From Corynebacterium tuberculostearicum SK141 (GTDB lineage Bacteria; Actinomycetota; Actinomycetes; Mycobacteriales; Mycobacteriaceae), in NCBI RefSeq assembly GCF_000175635.1, contig NZ_ACVP01000021.1, positions 1 to 45,419 of the forward strand: 45,419 nt of DNA, written 5' to 3'. The notes under the pieces are model-generated. The model had not been told where the DNA came from, searched no databases, and saw only the letters and a list, made by a program, of their open reading frames with translations. Below are positions 9,888 through 18,197 of this stretch, piece after piece. Made by a program: the position numbers and the translations under genes. The first letter of the stretch is position 1. Each line of letters starts with the position of its first letter.

Positions 9888-9982
9888 GCTCTCCAGCATA
9901 GATATCTGCGCGCCCACCACCACCTTTAGACCATTCGGTACATGGTGAGTTTACAGGATTAGACAAAGCAGTCTGGAATATT

Positions 9983-9988
9983 TATACT
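9983..9988 (+). promoter_or_regulatory. -10 box of a likely leaderless promoter for the ROK gene
   Basis: TATACT ends seven bases before the ATG at 9996, placing the transcript start at or next to the start codon. TTAGAC at 9959-9964 with an 18-bp spacer is a plausible -35. Confidence 0.6.
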
Positions 9989-9995
9989 TCTTTTT

Positions 9996-11129
9996 ATGAT
10001 CAAACCTGGCCCAGTGTTCACGCGCCCCCGCACACCGGCCGCAAAGTGCCTTCATTTGGTGCGCCTGAACCCGATCATCACCCGGAGCGAGCTGGTGGAA
10101 GCCACCGGACTTTCCCAGCCCACCATCACGCGCGCTACTACTTCCCTACTCAACGCGGGCCTCATCCAGGAACGCACCGACCTCACCCAGTCCCGCGGGC
10201 GCGGCCGGCCCACCGTGCCGCTCGAGGCGGCCGATAATGACTGGGCACTCGGCGGCATCTCCGTGGGCACCAAGCAGACCTATATCGGCCTCTATGACAC
10301 CAAAGGCCGCACCTTGAGCGAGGAAGAACTAGCTACCCCGGTGGCCGCGCTCAGCGAGGATGACTTCCTCGAGCACATCATGGCCGGCATCAACCGCATG
10401 ATGACCAACCTGAACCACCGCCTGGTCTCCCTCGGCGTGACCACCTCCGGCACGGTGGATGATAACGGCCTGGTCACCGCGGAAAACCTCAATTGGCACG
10501 GCGTGGACATTGCCGAGCGCCTGCGCTTCCAGTTCGGCGTACCCGTGGTGGTCTCCTCCGCCATCCCGGCCATCCTCGGCTCCGAGACCCAGGCGGCCGA
10601 GATTGGCACCAGTGAGCGCGTCCTGGTCCTCTTCGCGGACGATTCCATCGGCTCCGCCCTCTCCGTGGAAGACGAGGTCAGCCCCATTATTCCCGTGCCC
10701 CCGACGCACTCCGAGCTGCTAGGCTATGGCGCGTCCGAGCACCTGCTGGCCACCCAGCACATCCTGGAGGCGATACGCCACGAGGGCGTGGAGGCAGCCT
10801 CGCTTGCCGACGCCGCCCAGGCAGCCAACTCCCACCCCGCCGTCCGCGCCATTTTGGACGAGCGCGTCCGCCAGTTGGGCGCCATCACCGCGGAACTGGT
10901 CAAGGCCCACTCCCCGGCCACCGTGGTTATCGCCGGCGGCGCGTTTACCGACGACCCGAAAGCCCCCAAGCAATTCGCCGCCACCGTCCGCGCCTCCGCG
11001 GGCGATGAGTTGCAGCTGCGCATGATTCCGGGCCATAAGGAGATTGTCCGCGCGGTAGCCCGCACCGTGGCCACCGACCAGCTCCTGCGCCAACCGCTGG
11101 AGCTAGGCCGCTCACTCCAGCACGCTTAG
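9996..11129 (+). CDS. ROK family transcriptional regulator
   Basis: 377 aa. An N-terminal winged helix-turn-helix (about residues 15-75; ITRSELVEATGLSQPTITRATTSL gives the recognition helix) is fused to a ROK sugar-kinase-like domain (about 85-360), the layout of NagC/Mlc/XylR repressors. These bind promoter DNA and respond to a sugar or sugar phosphate. The usual zinc-binding Cys cluster of active ROK kinases is not apparent, as expected for a regulator. There is no ribosome-binding site before the ATG; a leaderless start fits. No sugar genes are adjacent, so the target regulon is unknown. The last 18 bp overlap the convergent HAD gene. Confidence 0.88.
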   Translation: MIKPGPVFTRPRTPAAKCLHLVRLNPIITRSELVEATGLSQPTITRATTSLLNAGLIQERTDLTQSRGRGRPTVPLEAADNDWALGGISVGTKQTYIGLYDTKGRTLSEEELATPVAALSEDDFLEHIMAGINRMMTNLNHRLVSLGVTTSGTVDDNGLVTAENLNWHGVDIAERLRFQFGVPVVVSSAIPAILGSETQAAEIGTSERVLVLFADDSIGSALSVEDEVSPIIPVPPTHSELLGYGASEHLLATQHILEAIRHEGVEAASLADAAQAANSHPAVRAILDERVRQLGAITAELVKAHSPATVVIAGGAFTDDPKAPKQFAATVRASAGDELQLRMIPGHKEIVRAVARTVATDQLLRQPLELGRSLQHA

Positions 11130-11708
11130 GACCTCGCGTACCGAGTCGATGCCGCGGAAGAGGTGGGCGTTGAGCCCGCAGTAGTTCGCGCCCTCCACGT
11201 AGTCGATGCGGTCATCAAAAAAGTGCGTATCCTTCGGCTGCGCGGCGAGCGCATCCACGGCCACGCGATAGGCTTCTGGGTGCGGCTTGGCCACGCCAAT
11301 ATCGCAGCTAAACGTCACCGCCGCGCAGTCCTCCAGCCACGGCTGCTTTTTTCGCACTTGGCCCGCCAGCGTGGTGGGGATATTGGACAAGATGCCCACG
11401 CTATAGCCTTCCCCGATAAGCCCCTTGACCAGCGCCACCATGTCCGGGTCCGCCTCCAGTAGGCCGCTGTTTTCGCACGCTACCGCCTCCGCGACGGGTA
11501 CCTTCCCCAACCCGGCGCGGGCTGCTACCTCATTCCAGTAGTGACTATCGCTAAAAATGCCGGCATCGTAGTCCGGCCGATAAAACCCGTAGGCCTCCCA
11601 CATCGCCCCTGGATCTGGCGGCGCAAGGAGGCGCTCCAAGGCCGCGTGGCTTTCTGGGGTTGCCGGGCGCATGAGCACGCCGTACATATCAAAGAGGAGT
11701 TTGGGCAT
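11112..11708 (-). CDS. HAD superfamily hydrolase
   Basis: 198 aa HAD phosphatase-like protein. Motif I is FDMYGV at residues 6-11, with Asp7 the likely nucleophile but Tyr where most members have a second catalytic Asp (DxD) at position 9; that loss weakens the phosphatase call. Motif II is SNIPTT, motif III the Lys in CDIGVAKPHPEAY, and motif IV the acidic pair in FFDDRIDY. A helical cap fills the N-terminal third. This is close to haloacid dehalogenase or beta-phosphoglucomutase-like proteins (HAD-IA). The substrate is unknown. It is convergent with the ROK gene and 12 bp downstream of a small membrane protein gene on the same strand. Confidence 0.85.
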   Translation of the reverse strand: MPKLLFDMYGVLMRPATPESHAALERLLAPPDPGAMWEAYGFYRPDYDAGIFSDSHYWNEVAARAGLGKVPVAEAVACENSGLLEADPDMVALVKGLIGEGYSVGILSNIPTTLAGQVRKKQPWLEDCAAVTFSCDIGVAKPHPEAYRVAVDALAAQPKDTHFFDDRIDYVEGANYCGLNAHLFRGIDSVREVLSVLE

Positions 11709-11720
11709 AACGGGGCCAGT

Positions 11721-12074
11721 TTATGCGCGTTTCGGCGCCTGGGTCAGCACGGCTACGATTCCCACACCCGCACCAGCGACAAAAAGAGGCAGCATCGCAG
11801 GCGCCTGCTCCATGGACAAGGCGAAGATGCCGCCGATGGCACCAATGAGCAGCATACCGCCGAGGCTATAGAGCGAGCGTGTGACTACCCCACGCTTGCC
11901 GGCGACGCCATAAACCAGCAGCGCGAGCCCGGCGAATGGGCCGAGCATCAGCGCCGCGGTGGTCAAAAATACCCCCAAGGCCACGTGCGTGGACATGATT
12001 GCCGCTCCTACGATGAGAAAGAGCGCCAGAACTAACAGGCTTATGGCGCACAAAGCCTTGCGTTGCGTTGACAT
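11721..12074 (-). CDS. Small four-helix membrane protein, unknown function
   Basis: 117 aa with four hydrophobic segments (about residues 8-28, 32-56, 66-86 and 91-110), short charged connectors and a basic C-terminus. I do not recognise a family. It lies 82 bp downstream of the ferritin gene on the same strand and just upstream of the HAD gene. Its ribosome-binding site, GGGAGGA eight bases before the ATG, is buried in the 3' arm of a perfect 12-bp hairpin (12080-12117), so translation may be low unless the hairpin opens. Confidence 0.7.
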   Translation of the reverse strand: MSTQRKALCAISLLVLALFLIVGAAIMSTHVALGVFLTTAALMLGPFAGLALLVYGVAGKRGVVTRSLYSLGGMLLIGAIGGIFALSMEQAPAMLPLFVAGAGVGIVAVLTQAPKRA

Positions 12075-12079
12075 AGAAA

Positions 12080-12117
12080 CAATCCTCCCACCGCACCGCA
12101 GTGCCGTGGGAGGATTG
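12080..12117 (-). terminator. Perfect 12-bp hairpin after ferritin, covering the next gene's ribosome-binding site
   Basis: CAATCCTCCCAC (minus strand, 12117-12106) pairs exactly with GTGGGAGGATTG (12091-12080). The loop itself can form GCAC/GTGC. A short T-rich run, TTTCT, follows and then the ATG at 12074. It fits a terminator for ferritin, yet its 3' arm is the Shine-Dalgarno sequence of the downstream gene, so it could also act as a translational switch. Confidence 0.7.
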
Positions 12118-12156
12118 CTCTAAATCTTGATGGGTTTGTTATTCACCCACGCGGGC

Positions 12157-12654
12157 TTAAGCGCCGCCTTCGGTGCGACCAGCCAGGCGCTCATCGATGC
12201 GCAGTAGGCCAGAACCATCATTGCCCACCAGCTTGATCTGGTCCAGAATCTCAGAAACGGTAGCCTCTTCTTCCACCTGCTCGCTCAGGAACCAGTCAAC
12301 GAGCTGGCGGGATTCCAGATCCTGTGCGTCTAGCGCCGCGCGGGCGATGGTGCGGATCTCCTCGGAAACCTTCTGCTCGTGCTCGAGGGAAGCCTGGAAG
12401 GCATCCTGCGGGTTAGCCGCCTTCACGGAGCCGACCGGAATGTCATTGAGCTCTACGCGGTATCCGCGGGAGAGCAAGTGGTCTGCAATCTTCTCGGCGT
12501 GCTCGCGCTCTTCAGCGGCCTGGCCCATGAACCAATCGCGCATGCCTGGGAAGGAGAGATTATCCATCTCGAAGGCCAGCTGGGTGTAGACCATGGAAGC
12601 GCCATACTCGCTAATAACCTGGTCATTCAACAGGGTTTGCAGCTTCTCGTCCAT
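12157..12654 (-). CDS. ftn: Bacterial non-heme ferritin
   Basis: 165 aa four-helix ferritin, standard length. It oxidises Fe(II) and stores it as a mineral in a 24-mer shell. Ferroxidase-centre residues are in place: Glu16 in VISEY, Glu49 and His52 in EEREHAEK, and Glu residues in the SLEHEQKV and SEQVEEEATV helices. An AGAAAGG ribosome-binding site precedes the ATG. A DtxR-like box lies 115-133 bp upstream (12769-12787), consistent with the DtxR activation of ftn reported in C. glutamicum; that regulation is inferred here. It is followed by a strong hairpin. Confidence 0.95.
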   Translation of the reverse strand: MDEKLQTLLNDQVISEYGASMVYTQLAFEMDNLSFPGMRDWFMGQAAEEREHAEKIADHLLSRGYRVELNDIPVGSVKAANPQDAFQASLEHEQKVSEEIRTIARAALDAQDLESRQLVDWFLSEQVEEEATVSEILDQIKLVGNDGSGLLRIDERLAGRTEGGA

Positions 12655-12733
12655 CGTAAAAACCTTTCTGTGTGGGGGAAATCAATAAGTGCTAAGCACC
12701 ACACTACCGGAGATTCTCCCGCGATCCAGCAAG

Positions 12734-12749
12734 GTCTACTTAAGTAAAC
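12734..12749. promoter_or_regulatory. Palindrome upstream of ferritin
   Basis: GTCTACTTAAGTAAAC is a 16-bp near-perfect inverted repeat with a perfect 10-bp core, about 80-95 bp upstream of the ferritin ATG and 20 bp from the DtxR-like box. Possibly a second regulator site; the protein is unknown. Confidence 0.35.
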
Positions 12750-12768
12750 TTGCACGTCATTATGCTTT

Positions 12769-12787
12769 TTTAGATTGGATAACCTAA
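12769..12787. promoter_or_regulatory. Candidate DtxR box upstream of ferritin
   Basis: TTTAGATTGGATAACCTAA matches 14 of 19 positions of the DtxR consensus TTAGGTTAGSCTAACCTWA, with one half-site nearly perfect. Its distance from the ferritin gene suits an activator position rather than a promoter-blocking one. Confidence 0.55.
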
Positions 12788-12940
12788 GTTAGCCAAGACA
12801 AAGCTAGCCCCCAAGCGCGGGCAAAGTTCCCCTAAGAACTCGAGGTCATCGCGGATACTCTGCTTTTATCCCGACGCGAGTCCGCGGCCAGTTCGGCATC
12901 TACTACTTGAGCCTTCGCACCCTAGGCTAAAAATGTGATG

Positions 12941-14422
12941 TTAATCACCCAAGCGGCCGCTCAGGCGATTCAGGCGCTGCGCGCTCGCCCCTTCCAGGCC
13001 ACGGAACTCTACTTCGATGCCACGCTCGGCGTATTTCTTCTGCACCGCATCCAGCGTCGCCACGGTGGAGGCGTCCCATACCTCGGCCTTGCTCATATCA
13101 ATCACCACGCGCTGGGTATCCAGCGTGTAATCAAAGGCATAGACCAAATCATTGGAGGAGGCGAAGAAGAGCTGGCCGCGCACCGCATACTCGGCATCGC
13201 CTACGTGCTCCACCTCCACCAGGTGGGCCACGCGGCGGGCAAAGCCGATCGAGGCTGCCACCACGCCGAGCACCACGCCCACCGCCAAGTTATGCGTGGC
13301 CAGCGTTCCTACCACCGTCACCAGCATCACGAGCGTTTCTGATAGCGGCATGAGCTTCAGAGTGCGAGGGCTAACCGAATGCCAATCCACCGTCGTTGCG
13401 GCCACGATGATCATCACCGCCACCAAGGCGGCCATCGGAATGCGACCGACGGTCTCGCCAAGAAGAAGGCAGAGGATAAGGAGGAAGAAGCCCGCGAGGA
13501 ACGTCGACAAGCGCGTGCGCGCCTGGGATGCCTTCACACCGATCATGGTCTGGCCAATCATGGCGCACACGCCCATACCGCCGATGGCCGCGGCAAGGAT
13601 ATTGCCCACGCCCTGACCAAAGGACTCGCGCGTTTTATCGGAGTGGGTATCCGTAATATCATCCACCAGCTTGGCCGTTAGCAGCGATTCCATCAGCCCC
13701 ACCAAGGCCATGCCAAAGGCATAGGGCGCAATCAGCTGCAAGGTATCCAGGTTCCACGGAATATCCGGCACGAAAAGCCCCGGCAGCGAGGTAGGCAGCT
13801 CGCCCTGGTCCGCCACATCGGGCACCTTCCACCCGGCCGCCACCGCAATAATGCTGACCACCAGAATGGTAATCAGCGGGGCGGGAATCACCGTGGTCAG
13901 CCGCGGCAGCCCCAGCATGATGGCCAGGCCAATGGCCACCAGCAGATACACCATCCACGGCACATCAATAAGGTGCGGCAGCTGCGTAGTAAACATCATG
14001 ATGCCCAGCGCATTGACGAATCCCGTCATCACCGAGCGCGGGATAAAGCGCATGAGCTTGGCGACGCCCACCGCGGCCAGCACCACCTGCATAATTCCCG
14101 CCAAGAGCACCGCAGCGACCACGTAGTCATGCCCATGTTCATGCGCGAGCGGTGAGACAACGAGCGCCACCGCGCCGGCCGCCGCGGAAATCATCGCCGG
14201 CCTGCCGCCAGTAAAGGCGATGGACATGGCCATGACCACGGAAGAAAACAATCCCACCCGCGGATCCAACCCTGCGAGGATGGAAAAGCTTAAGACCTCC
14301 GGGATCAAAGCAAGCGCCACCGCCAGGCCGCCAAAAACCTCCTTGCGCAGGCGCGCAGGCGAGGAAAATGCATAGCGGAAACTGGCGATGACGCTGGTAG
14401 GAGCAGGCTGTTCTTTAATCAC
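12941..14422 (-). CDS. SulP family anion transporter with STAS domain
   Basis: 493 aa. The N-terminal 380 residues are hydrophobic with about 10-14 membrane spans, beginning with the SulP segment FGGLAVALALIPEVLSFSILAGLDPRVGL. A cytoplasmic STAS domain (about 395-485) includes VVIDMSKAEVWDASTVATLDAV. SulP proteins carry sulfate, bicarbonate, chloride or C4 acids. The set that transports bicarbonate often has a carbonic anhydrase partner, which is absent here. It starts 21 bp after the phosphoribosyltransferase stop on the same strand, so the two may share a transcript. The substrate cannot be assigned. Confidence 0.9.
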   Translation of the reverse strand: MIKEQPAPTSVIASFRYAFSSPARLRKEVFGGLAVALALIPEVLSFSILAGLDPRVGLFSSVVMAMSIAFTGGRPAMISAAAGAVALVVSPLAHEHGHDYVVAAVLLAGIMQVVLAAVGVAKLMRFIPRSVMTGFVNALGIMMFTTQLPHLIDVPWMVYLLVAIGLAIMLGLPRLTTVIPAPLITILVVSIIAVAAGWKVPDVADQGELPTSLPGLFVPDIPWNLDTLQLIAPYAFGMALVGLMESLLTAKLVDDITDTHSDKTRESFGQGVGNILAAAIGGMGVCAMIGQTMIGVKASQARTRLSTFLAGFFLLILCLLLGETVGRIPMAALVAVMIIVAATTVDWHSVSPRTLKLMPLSETLVMLVTVVGTLATHNLAVGVVLGVVAASIGFARRVAHLVEVEHVGDAEYAVRGQLFFASSNDLVYAFDYTLDTQRVVIDMSKAEVWDASTVATLDAVQKKYAERGIEVEFRGLEGASAQRLNRLSGRLGD

Positions 14423-14443
14423 GCCTGCACATCCTAGTAGACT

Positions 14444-14956
14444 TTAGGAGCCTTCCTTAAAGGAGCCGTCCGCAGTGATGACCGGCAGCACGGACCAGGC
14501 GAAGTTGATCCACTGATCGGTCTTCTTCCACGAAAAGTCCGGTTCAAAGATGGTCTTCGGCTTGGTATAAATGACGGCCGAGCGCACCTCGTCTGCGGTT
14601 TCCTTAAGCAGATTTACCACCAGATCCAGGGTCTTTCCGGAATCCGCGACGTCATCGACGACCAATACCTTCTTGCCCTTCAGCGAATCCGTGTCCAGTT
14701 GCGGGGACAAGATGATCGGCTCCTCCAGGGTCTGTCCGATATCGGTATAGAACTCCACATTGATAGCACCCATGGCCTTGACACCGATGGCATAACCAAT
14801 AGCACCGGCTGGGATCAGGCCGCCGCGGGCGACGCCCACGATGAGGTCAGGGAACCAACCAGATTCCACAATCTGTTCCGACAGGTTACGGCTCGCCTCG
14901 CCGAAGACCTCCCAGGTGAGGTTTTCCCGGTCCGGGTGGATCCAATTTTCAGTCAC
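14444..14956 (-). CDS. Purine phosphoribosyltransferase (xanthine/guanine type)
   Basis: 170 aa type I PRTase. The PRPP-binding motif VLVVDDVADSGKT is at residues 97-109, with an N-terminal VGVARGGLIPA pyrophosphate loop at 41-51. Length and the C-terminal Trp-rich hood (SWKKTDQWINFAW) fit XGPRT/Gpt-like enzymes that convert guanine, xanthine or hypoxanthine plus PRPP to the nucleotide. The start is a GTG at 14956 with AAGGAGCC about nine bases upstream. The neighbouring AMP nucleosidase gene (upstream, same strand) produces ribose 5-phosphate and adenine, so a purine-salvage pair is plausible. Confidence 0.87.
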   Translation of the reverse strand: MTENWIHPDRENLTWEVFGEASRNLSEQIVESGWFPDLIVGVARGGLIPAGAIGYAIGVKAMGAINVEFYTDIGQTLEEPIILSPQLDTDSLKGKKVLVVDDVADSGKTLDLVVNLLKETADEVRSAVIYTKPKTIFEPDFSWKKTDQWINFAWSVLPVITADGSFKEGS

Positions 14957-15029
14957 GATTGTGTGGCTCCTTTTGCGTCATGGGATTTCTTTGTAGTTTA
15001 ACGAGCATTGCCTGCCAAAGAAAAGGCAC

Positions 15030-16433
15030 CTACCGGAATGGAACCTCGCCCAAAGTCCGGCGCAGCTTGCGGGTGCGCAGGCGCTCCGGATTCTCGGCTA
15101 GATGCTCCATGGCGCGCACCGCGCACATCACGTGGGCTTCCTTCGAATTGGAATAGAAAGCCTGCGCCTGCGCCGGCAACTTCGGCACCGCGTGCAGCGG
15201 CAGGTCAGAGACCGACAGCAGCGTGCCATAAGGAACGCGGTAGCGGTAGCCATTGGCCGCGAGCGTGCACGATTCCATATCCACGGCCACCGCGGTGGAG
15301 GTGCGCAGCCACTCCCACAGGTCCCGGTTGGTGCGCCACTCCCAGTTGCGGTCATCGGTGGAGAGCACCGTGCCGGTGCGCATGAGCGAGTTATCGTCGC
15401 CGTATACCGCCTTCACCGCGGACTCAAGCATGCGTTGTACCTCTGGAATCGCAGGGATGGGAGAGGTCGCCGCAACCTTCTGGTCCAAGATGTGGTCATT
15501 GCGCTGATAGGCATTGCCCAGAATCAGGTCACCGATGCGCATGCGGCCATCCATGCCAGCGCAGTGCCCAATCATGATCCATGCCTCTGGGCGTAGCACC
15601 GCCAAGCAATCCGTAATGGTCTTGGCATTCGAGGGGCCTACGCCGATATTGATCATCGTGATGCCATCGCCGCCGGCAGTAATCAGGTCAAAGCGCGGCA
15701 TCTGGTACCGAGAGGTCAAGGTCAGACCGTCCACATCGAGGTCCACCGCATCGTTGGGATGGATGGTCTCCCCATTGGGTAAAACCAAGGCGGTGTAGCG
15801 CGAGTCTTCCTTGGTCAGCTCGCGCAGACCGAATTTCACGAACTCCGTGGTGTGCATCGCGTAGTTAGTAAACAGAATGTATTTCTGCACCGTATCGACC
15901 TCGATGCCGGTGTAATGCTCGATGCGCGCACAAGCAATGTCGAAACGCTGGGCGCCAAAGTGGAATAGCGGCTTTTCCGCTCCGTGGAAAGCGTCCCATT
16001 CGCCATCAATGATCGCATCGTTGACCTCATCCAACGTCGGCCGCGGAATGGGCCCGCGTTCCTGCGGGGCCGTGGCCGTGTCCTTGATGTACTCCGGCGG
16101 GATGCGCTGGTCCGATTGGCCAACGAAAATATCGCACGGATAGTTGCCCGCCAGGCGGGTCAACTGCTCGTGCAGGTAATCCCGAATTATGTGTGGCTTG
16201 GAAATTACCGCCGAGTACTTGCCTGCCTCGTTGACATAGCCAAATGGCTCGTTGCGGTCGATGGGTTGCCATTTGCGGATATCCACCGTGACCTTCGGAT
16301 AAACCACGTAGCGATAGTCATCTAGATTTCCTGATTCCAGTGTCTTGCGGGCAAGCTCGCAGGAATTCTCATAGAGCTCAATCAGGCGGTTTACCGCCTC
16401 ATCAACGGAGTGGACATGCTGCAGGTCGGTCAT
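15030..16433 (-). CDS. amn: AMP nucleosidase
   Basis: 467 aa, close to the roughly 484 aa E. coli Amn. It hydrolyses AMP to adenine and ribose 5-phosphate in the cytoplasm. The N-terminal regulatory domain (about 1-180) is followed by a nucleoside-phosphorylase-like catalytic domain, with VGPSNAKTITDCLAVLRPEAWIMIG (substrate pocket) and DMESCTLAANGYRYRVPYG (the Met-Glu of the ribose site plus the catalytic Asp region). A single ATG at 16433. It lies 73 bp upstream of the phosphoribosyltransferase on the same strand; adenine salvage and nucleotide balance is the likely shared theme. Confidence 0.93.
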   Translation of the reverse strand: MTDLQHVHSVDEAVNRLIELYENSCELARKTLESGNLDDYRYVVYPKVTVDIRKWQPIDRNEPFGYVNEAGKYSAVISKPHIIRDYLHEQLTRLAGNYPCDIFVGQSDQRIPPEYIKDTATAPQERGPIPRPTLDEVNDAIIDGEWDAFHGAEKPLFHFGAQRFDIACARIEHYTGIEVDTVQKYILFTNYAMHTTEFVKFGLRELTKEDSRYTALVLPNGETIHPNDAVDLDVDGLTLTSRYQMPRFDLITAGGDGITMINIGVGPSNAKTITDCLAVLRPEAWIMIGHCAGMDGRMRIGDLILGNAYQRNDHILDQKVAATSPIPAIPEVQRMLESAVKAVYGDDNSLMRTGTVLSTDDRNWEWRTNRDLWEWLRTSTAVAVDMESCTLAANGYRYRVPYGTLLSVSDLPLHAVPKLPAQAQAFYSNSKEAHVMCAVRAMEHLAENPERLRTRKLRRTLGEVPFR

Positions 16434-16666
16434 AGACGTGAGTGTAGCGGGGACTTAGCAGTGCGGCAGCGGTCTGCGCAGTTCTTTATTCTTTTCCGCG
16501 GTAGCTTCAGTGATACCAATACTGACATGATTTACTGCGAGAAAATCAAAGACCTAGGATCAGTCCTTTAAGCTGCTAAGAGTGTCAAAGCAAAGGCCTC
16601 AAAGGGAATGCGACGAAGAGCTCGACTATGTCAACTCGGGCATCGTCCCATCAATCCGAAGTATTC

Positions 16667-17815
16667 CTAATTCACATTGTCCCCAGTATGAGAGCGAGAA
16701 GAGGCACTAGCCCCAATACTGCAGACGATTCCTACTAGGACTGCACCTAATGCTCCTAACAGGATTCCCGTGGAGGAGGGCAACAGTAATCCACCCACTG
16801 CGGAGCCGACTGCCGAGCCAAGGTAGTTCGCAGATGCATTAGCAGCAACAGCAGTCGCCCCTTCATCAGGGTTTGCACTAAGCATCGAATGCTGCTGCGG
16901 TGCCATAGACGACCACCCCAAAAGCCCCCAAGCAAAAAGACACACCACTGCCACCACGTGGCTCGAAGGGAAGAGCAGCAGTAGAGCGAAATCAGTCACG
17001 AGTAATGCAATGATAATGACCGTTAGTTTGCGTGAACTATTAACCTTGTCGAGCACCCTCCCAATCCCAAAAGCACCCGCTGCCCCGCCGATACCCCAGA
17101 CCCAAATACCAGCAATGGTGTCTACCTGCACACGATCAAGCACTACAGGAATATAGGTGTACAACCCCAGCGAACCCACTCCAACAAAGAAAGTAACTAA
17201 GATCGTCAGGAAATTATCCACTCGGCCGATGACTCGGAGTCGCTGCCCCAACGAGGAAGAGGGCACAGCTGGTACCACACTCGCTTTGCGCAACGCTAGA
17301 CCCGCTAACGCCACTATTCCAATGGCCGAGACCAAACCGATGGTAGCCCTCCAGCCTAGCTGTTTAGCTACCCCCAATCCCACCGGTACGCCCACGACAG
17401 TTCCCACCGCTAAGCCAGCCAGCACCATTGACAGTGCGCGCCCGCGATACTTTGCTGGGACGGACATCCCCGCTACGGCTGAGGACAACGGCGAATAAAT
17501 TCCCGCTGCCGCACCTGCGATTAAGCGCGACACGAGAAAAACGCTCACTGTAGGCGAGACTGCAGTCACGACATTCGCCAAAGAAAACACAGCAACAGCT
17601 CCAAGCAGACCACTCCGCGGATCTTTGCCTGCCCTACCCGAGAACAGCGGACCAGATATTGCGTACGCGCCGGTGAAGGCGGTAACACCCAAGCCGATCA
17701 CACTGCCACTTGTACCCAAGTCGTTTGCAATCTGTGATAGCAGTCCAGCGATAACATATGCGTCCAATCCGAGCGCTACACTGCCCAAAACTAACGGCCA
17801 CAGCTGTTTAAGCAT
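16667..17815 (-). CDS. MFS transporter, drug efflux type
   Basis: 382 aa with about 12 hydrophobic spans. The N-terminal half contains DAYVIAGLLSQIANDLG and the motif A-like loop between spans 2 and 3 (SGRAGKDPRSGLLG). A second-half loop carries GRVLDKVNSSRK. This is typical of the DHA1 family (AraJ/Cmx/YdhP-like). It overlaps the upstream ArsR-type regulator by 8 nt, so the pump and its sensor are translationally coupled. The codons and lower GC of 16.5-18.7 kb differ from the flanks, a hint of acquisition. The exported compound is unknown; a xenobiotic is the usual guess for this gene pair. Confidence 0.88.
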   Translation of the reverse strand: MLKQLWPLVLGSVALGLDAYVIAGLLSQIANDLGTSGSVIGLGVTAFTGAYAISGPLFSGRAGKDPRSGLLGAVAVFSLANVVTAVSPTVSVFLVSRLIAGAAAGIYSPLSSAVAGMSVPAKYRGRALSMVLAGLAVGTVVGVPVGLGVAKQLGWRATIGLVSAIGIVALAGLALRKASVVPAVPSSSLGQRLRVIGRVDNFLTILVTFFVGVGSLGLYTYIPVVLDRVQVDTIAGIWVWGIGGAAGAFGIGRVLDKVNSSRKLTVIIIALLVTDFALLLLFPSSHVVAVVCLFAWGLLGWSSMAPQQHSMLSANPDEGATAVAANASANYLGSAVGSAVGGLLLPSSTGILLGALGAVLVGIVCSIGASASSRSHTGDNVN

Positions 17816-18113
17816 TCGAAATCACCATATCGAGTAAACCAGGGAACCGTTCGTCTAGATCGCCTCTGCGCAAAGAGATAACACAAGTTCGTCCCTGGCT
17901 TCTTGTCCACGTCACACCGGCTTCACGCAGCTGCCGAGTGTGGTAGGTCAGGGTAGATCGAGGCAGGTCATCAGCGAGCGTCAAACTATCGTGCTCCTGA
18001 CCGTCTGCCAGGCGCCTAACCATCTCTAACCGGATGGGATCACTTACCGCAGCCAGAACACGGACGAATTCAAGGTCCTCGGTGGCCGGATGCTCATACT
18101 TTCGTGGGCTCAT
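17808..18113 (-). CDS. ArsR-type winged-helix repressor
   Basis: 101 aa, a single winged helix-turn-helix: SDPIRLEMVRRLADG (helix 1-2), LTLADDLPRSTLTYHTRQLREAG (HTH) and the wing at WTRSQGRTCVISLRR. No Cys cluster of metal-sensing ArsR proteins is visible (one Cys, in the wing), so an organic ligand is more likely than a metal. ATG 18113 is preferred: GGAG lies five bases upstream, while the GTG at 18116 is only two bases from it. Two inverted repeats directly upstream (18124-18147 and 18172-18197) are its probable operators, giving autoregulation of the repressor-pump operon. Confidence 0.85.
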   Translation of the reverse strand: MSPRKYEHPATEDLEFVRVLAAVSDPIRLEMVRRLADGQEHDSLTLADDLPRSTLTYHTRQLREAGVTWTRSQGRTCVISLRRGDLDERFPGLLDMVISNA

Positions 18114-18123
18114 CACAACTCCA

Positions 18124-18147
18124 ATCGTGCAAGAATTCCTGAACGAT
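18124..18147. promoter_or_regulatory. Operator 1 (imperfect palindrome) of the ArsR-MFS operon
   Basis: The arms ATCGTGCAAGAA and TTCCTGAACGAT form a 24-bp imperfect inverted repeat (two mismatched pairs) 11 bp upstream of the ATG. It shares the half-site CGTGCAAGA with operator 2. Confidence 0.7.
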
Positions 18148-18171
18148 TGACCACAGTAAGCTACCCGAGAG

Positions 18172-18197
18172 ATTCGTGCAAGATTTCTTGCACGAAT
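18172..18197. promoter_or_regulatory. Operator 2 (perfect palindrome) of the ArsR-MFS operon
   Basis: ATTCGTGCAAGA and TCTTGCACGAAT are exact 12-bp inverted arms with a 2-bp centre. Its centre is 49 bp from that of operator 1, near a whole number of helical turns, which would let two dimers bind the same face. Confidence 0.8.
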
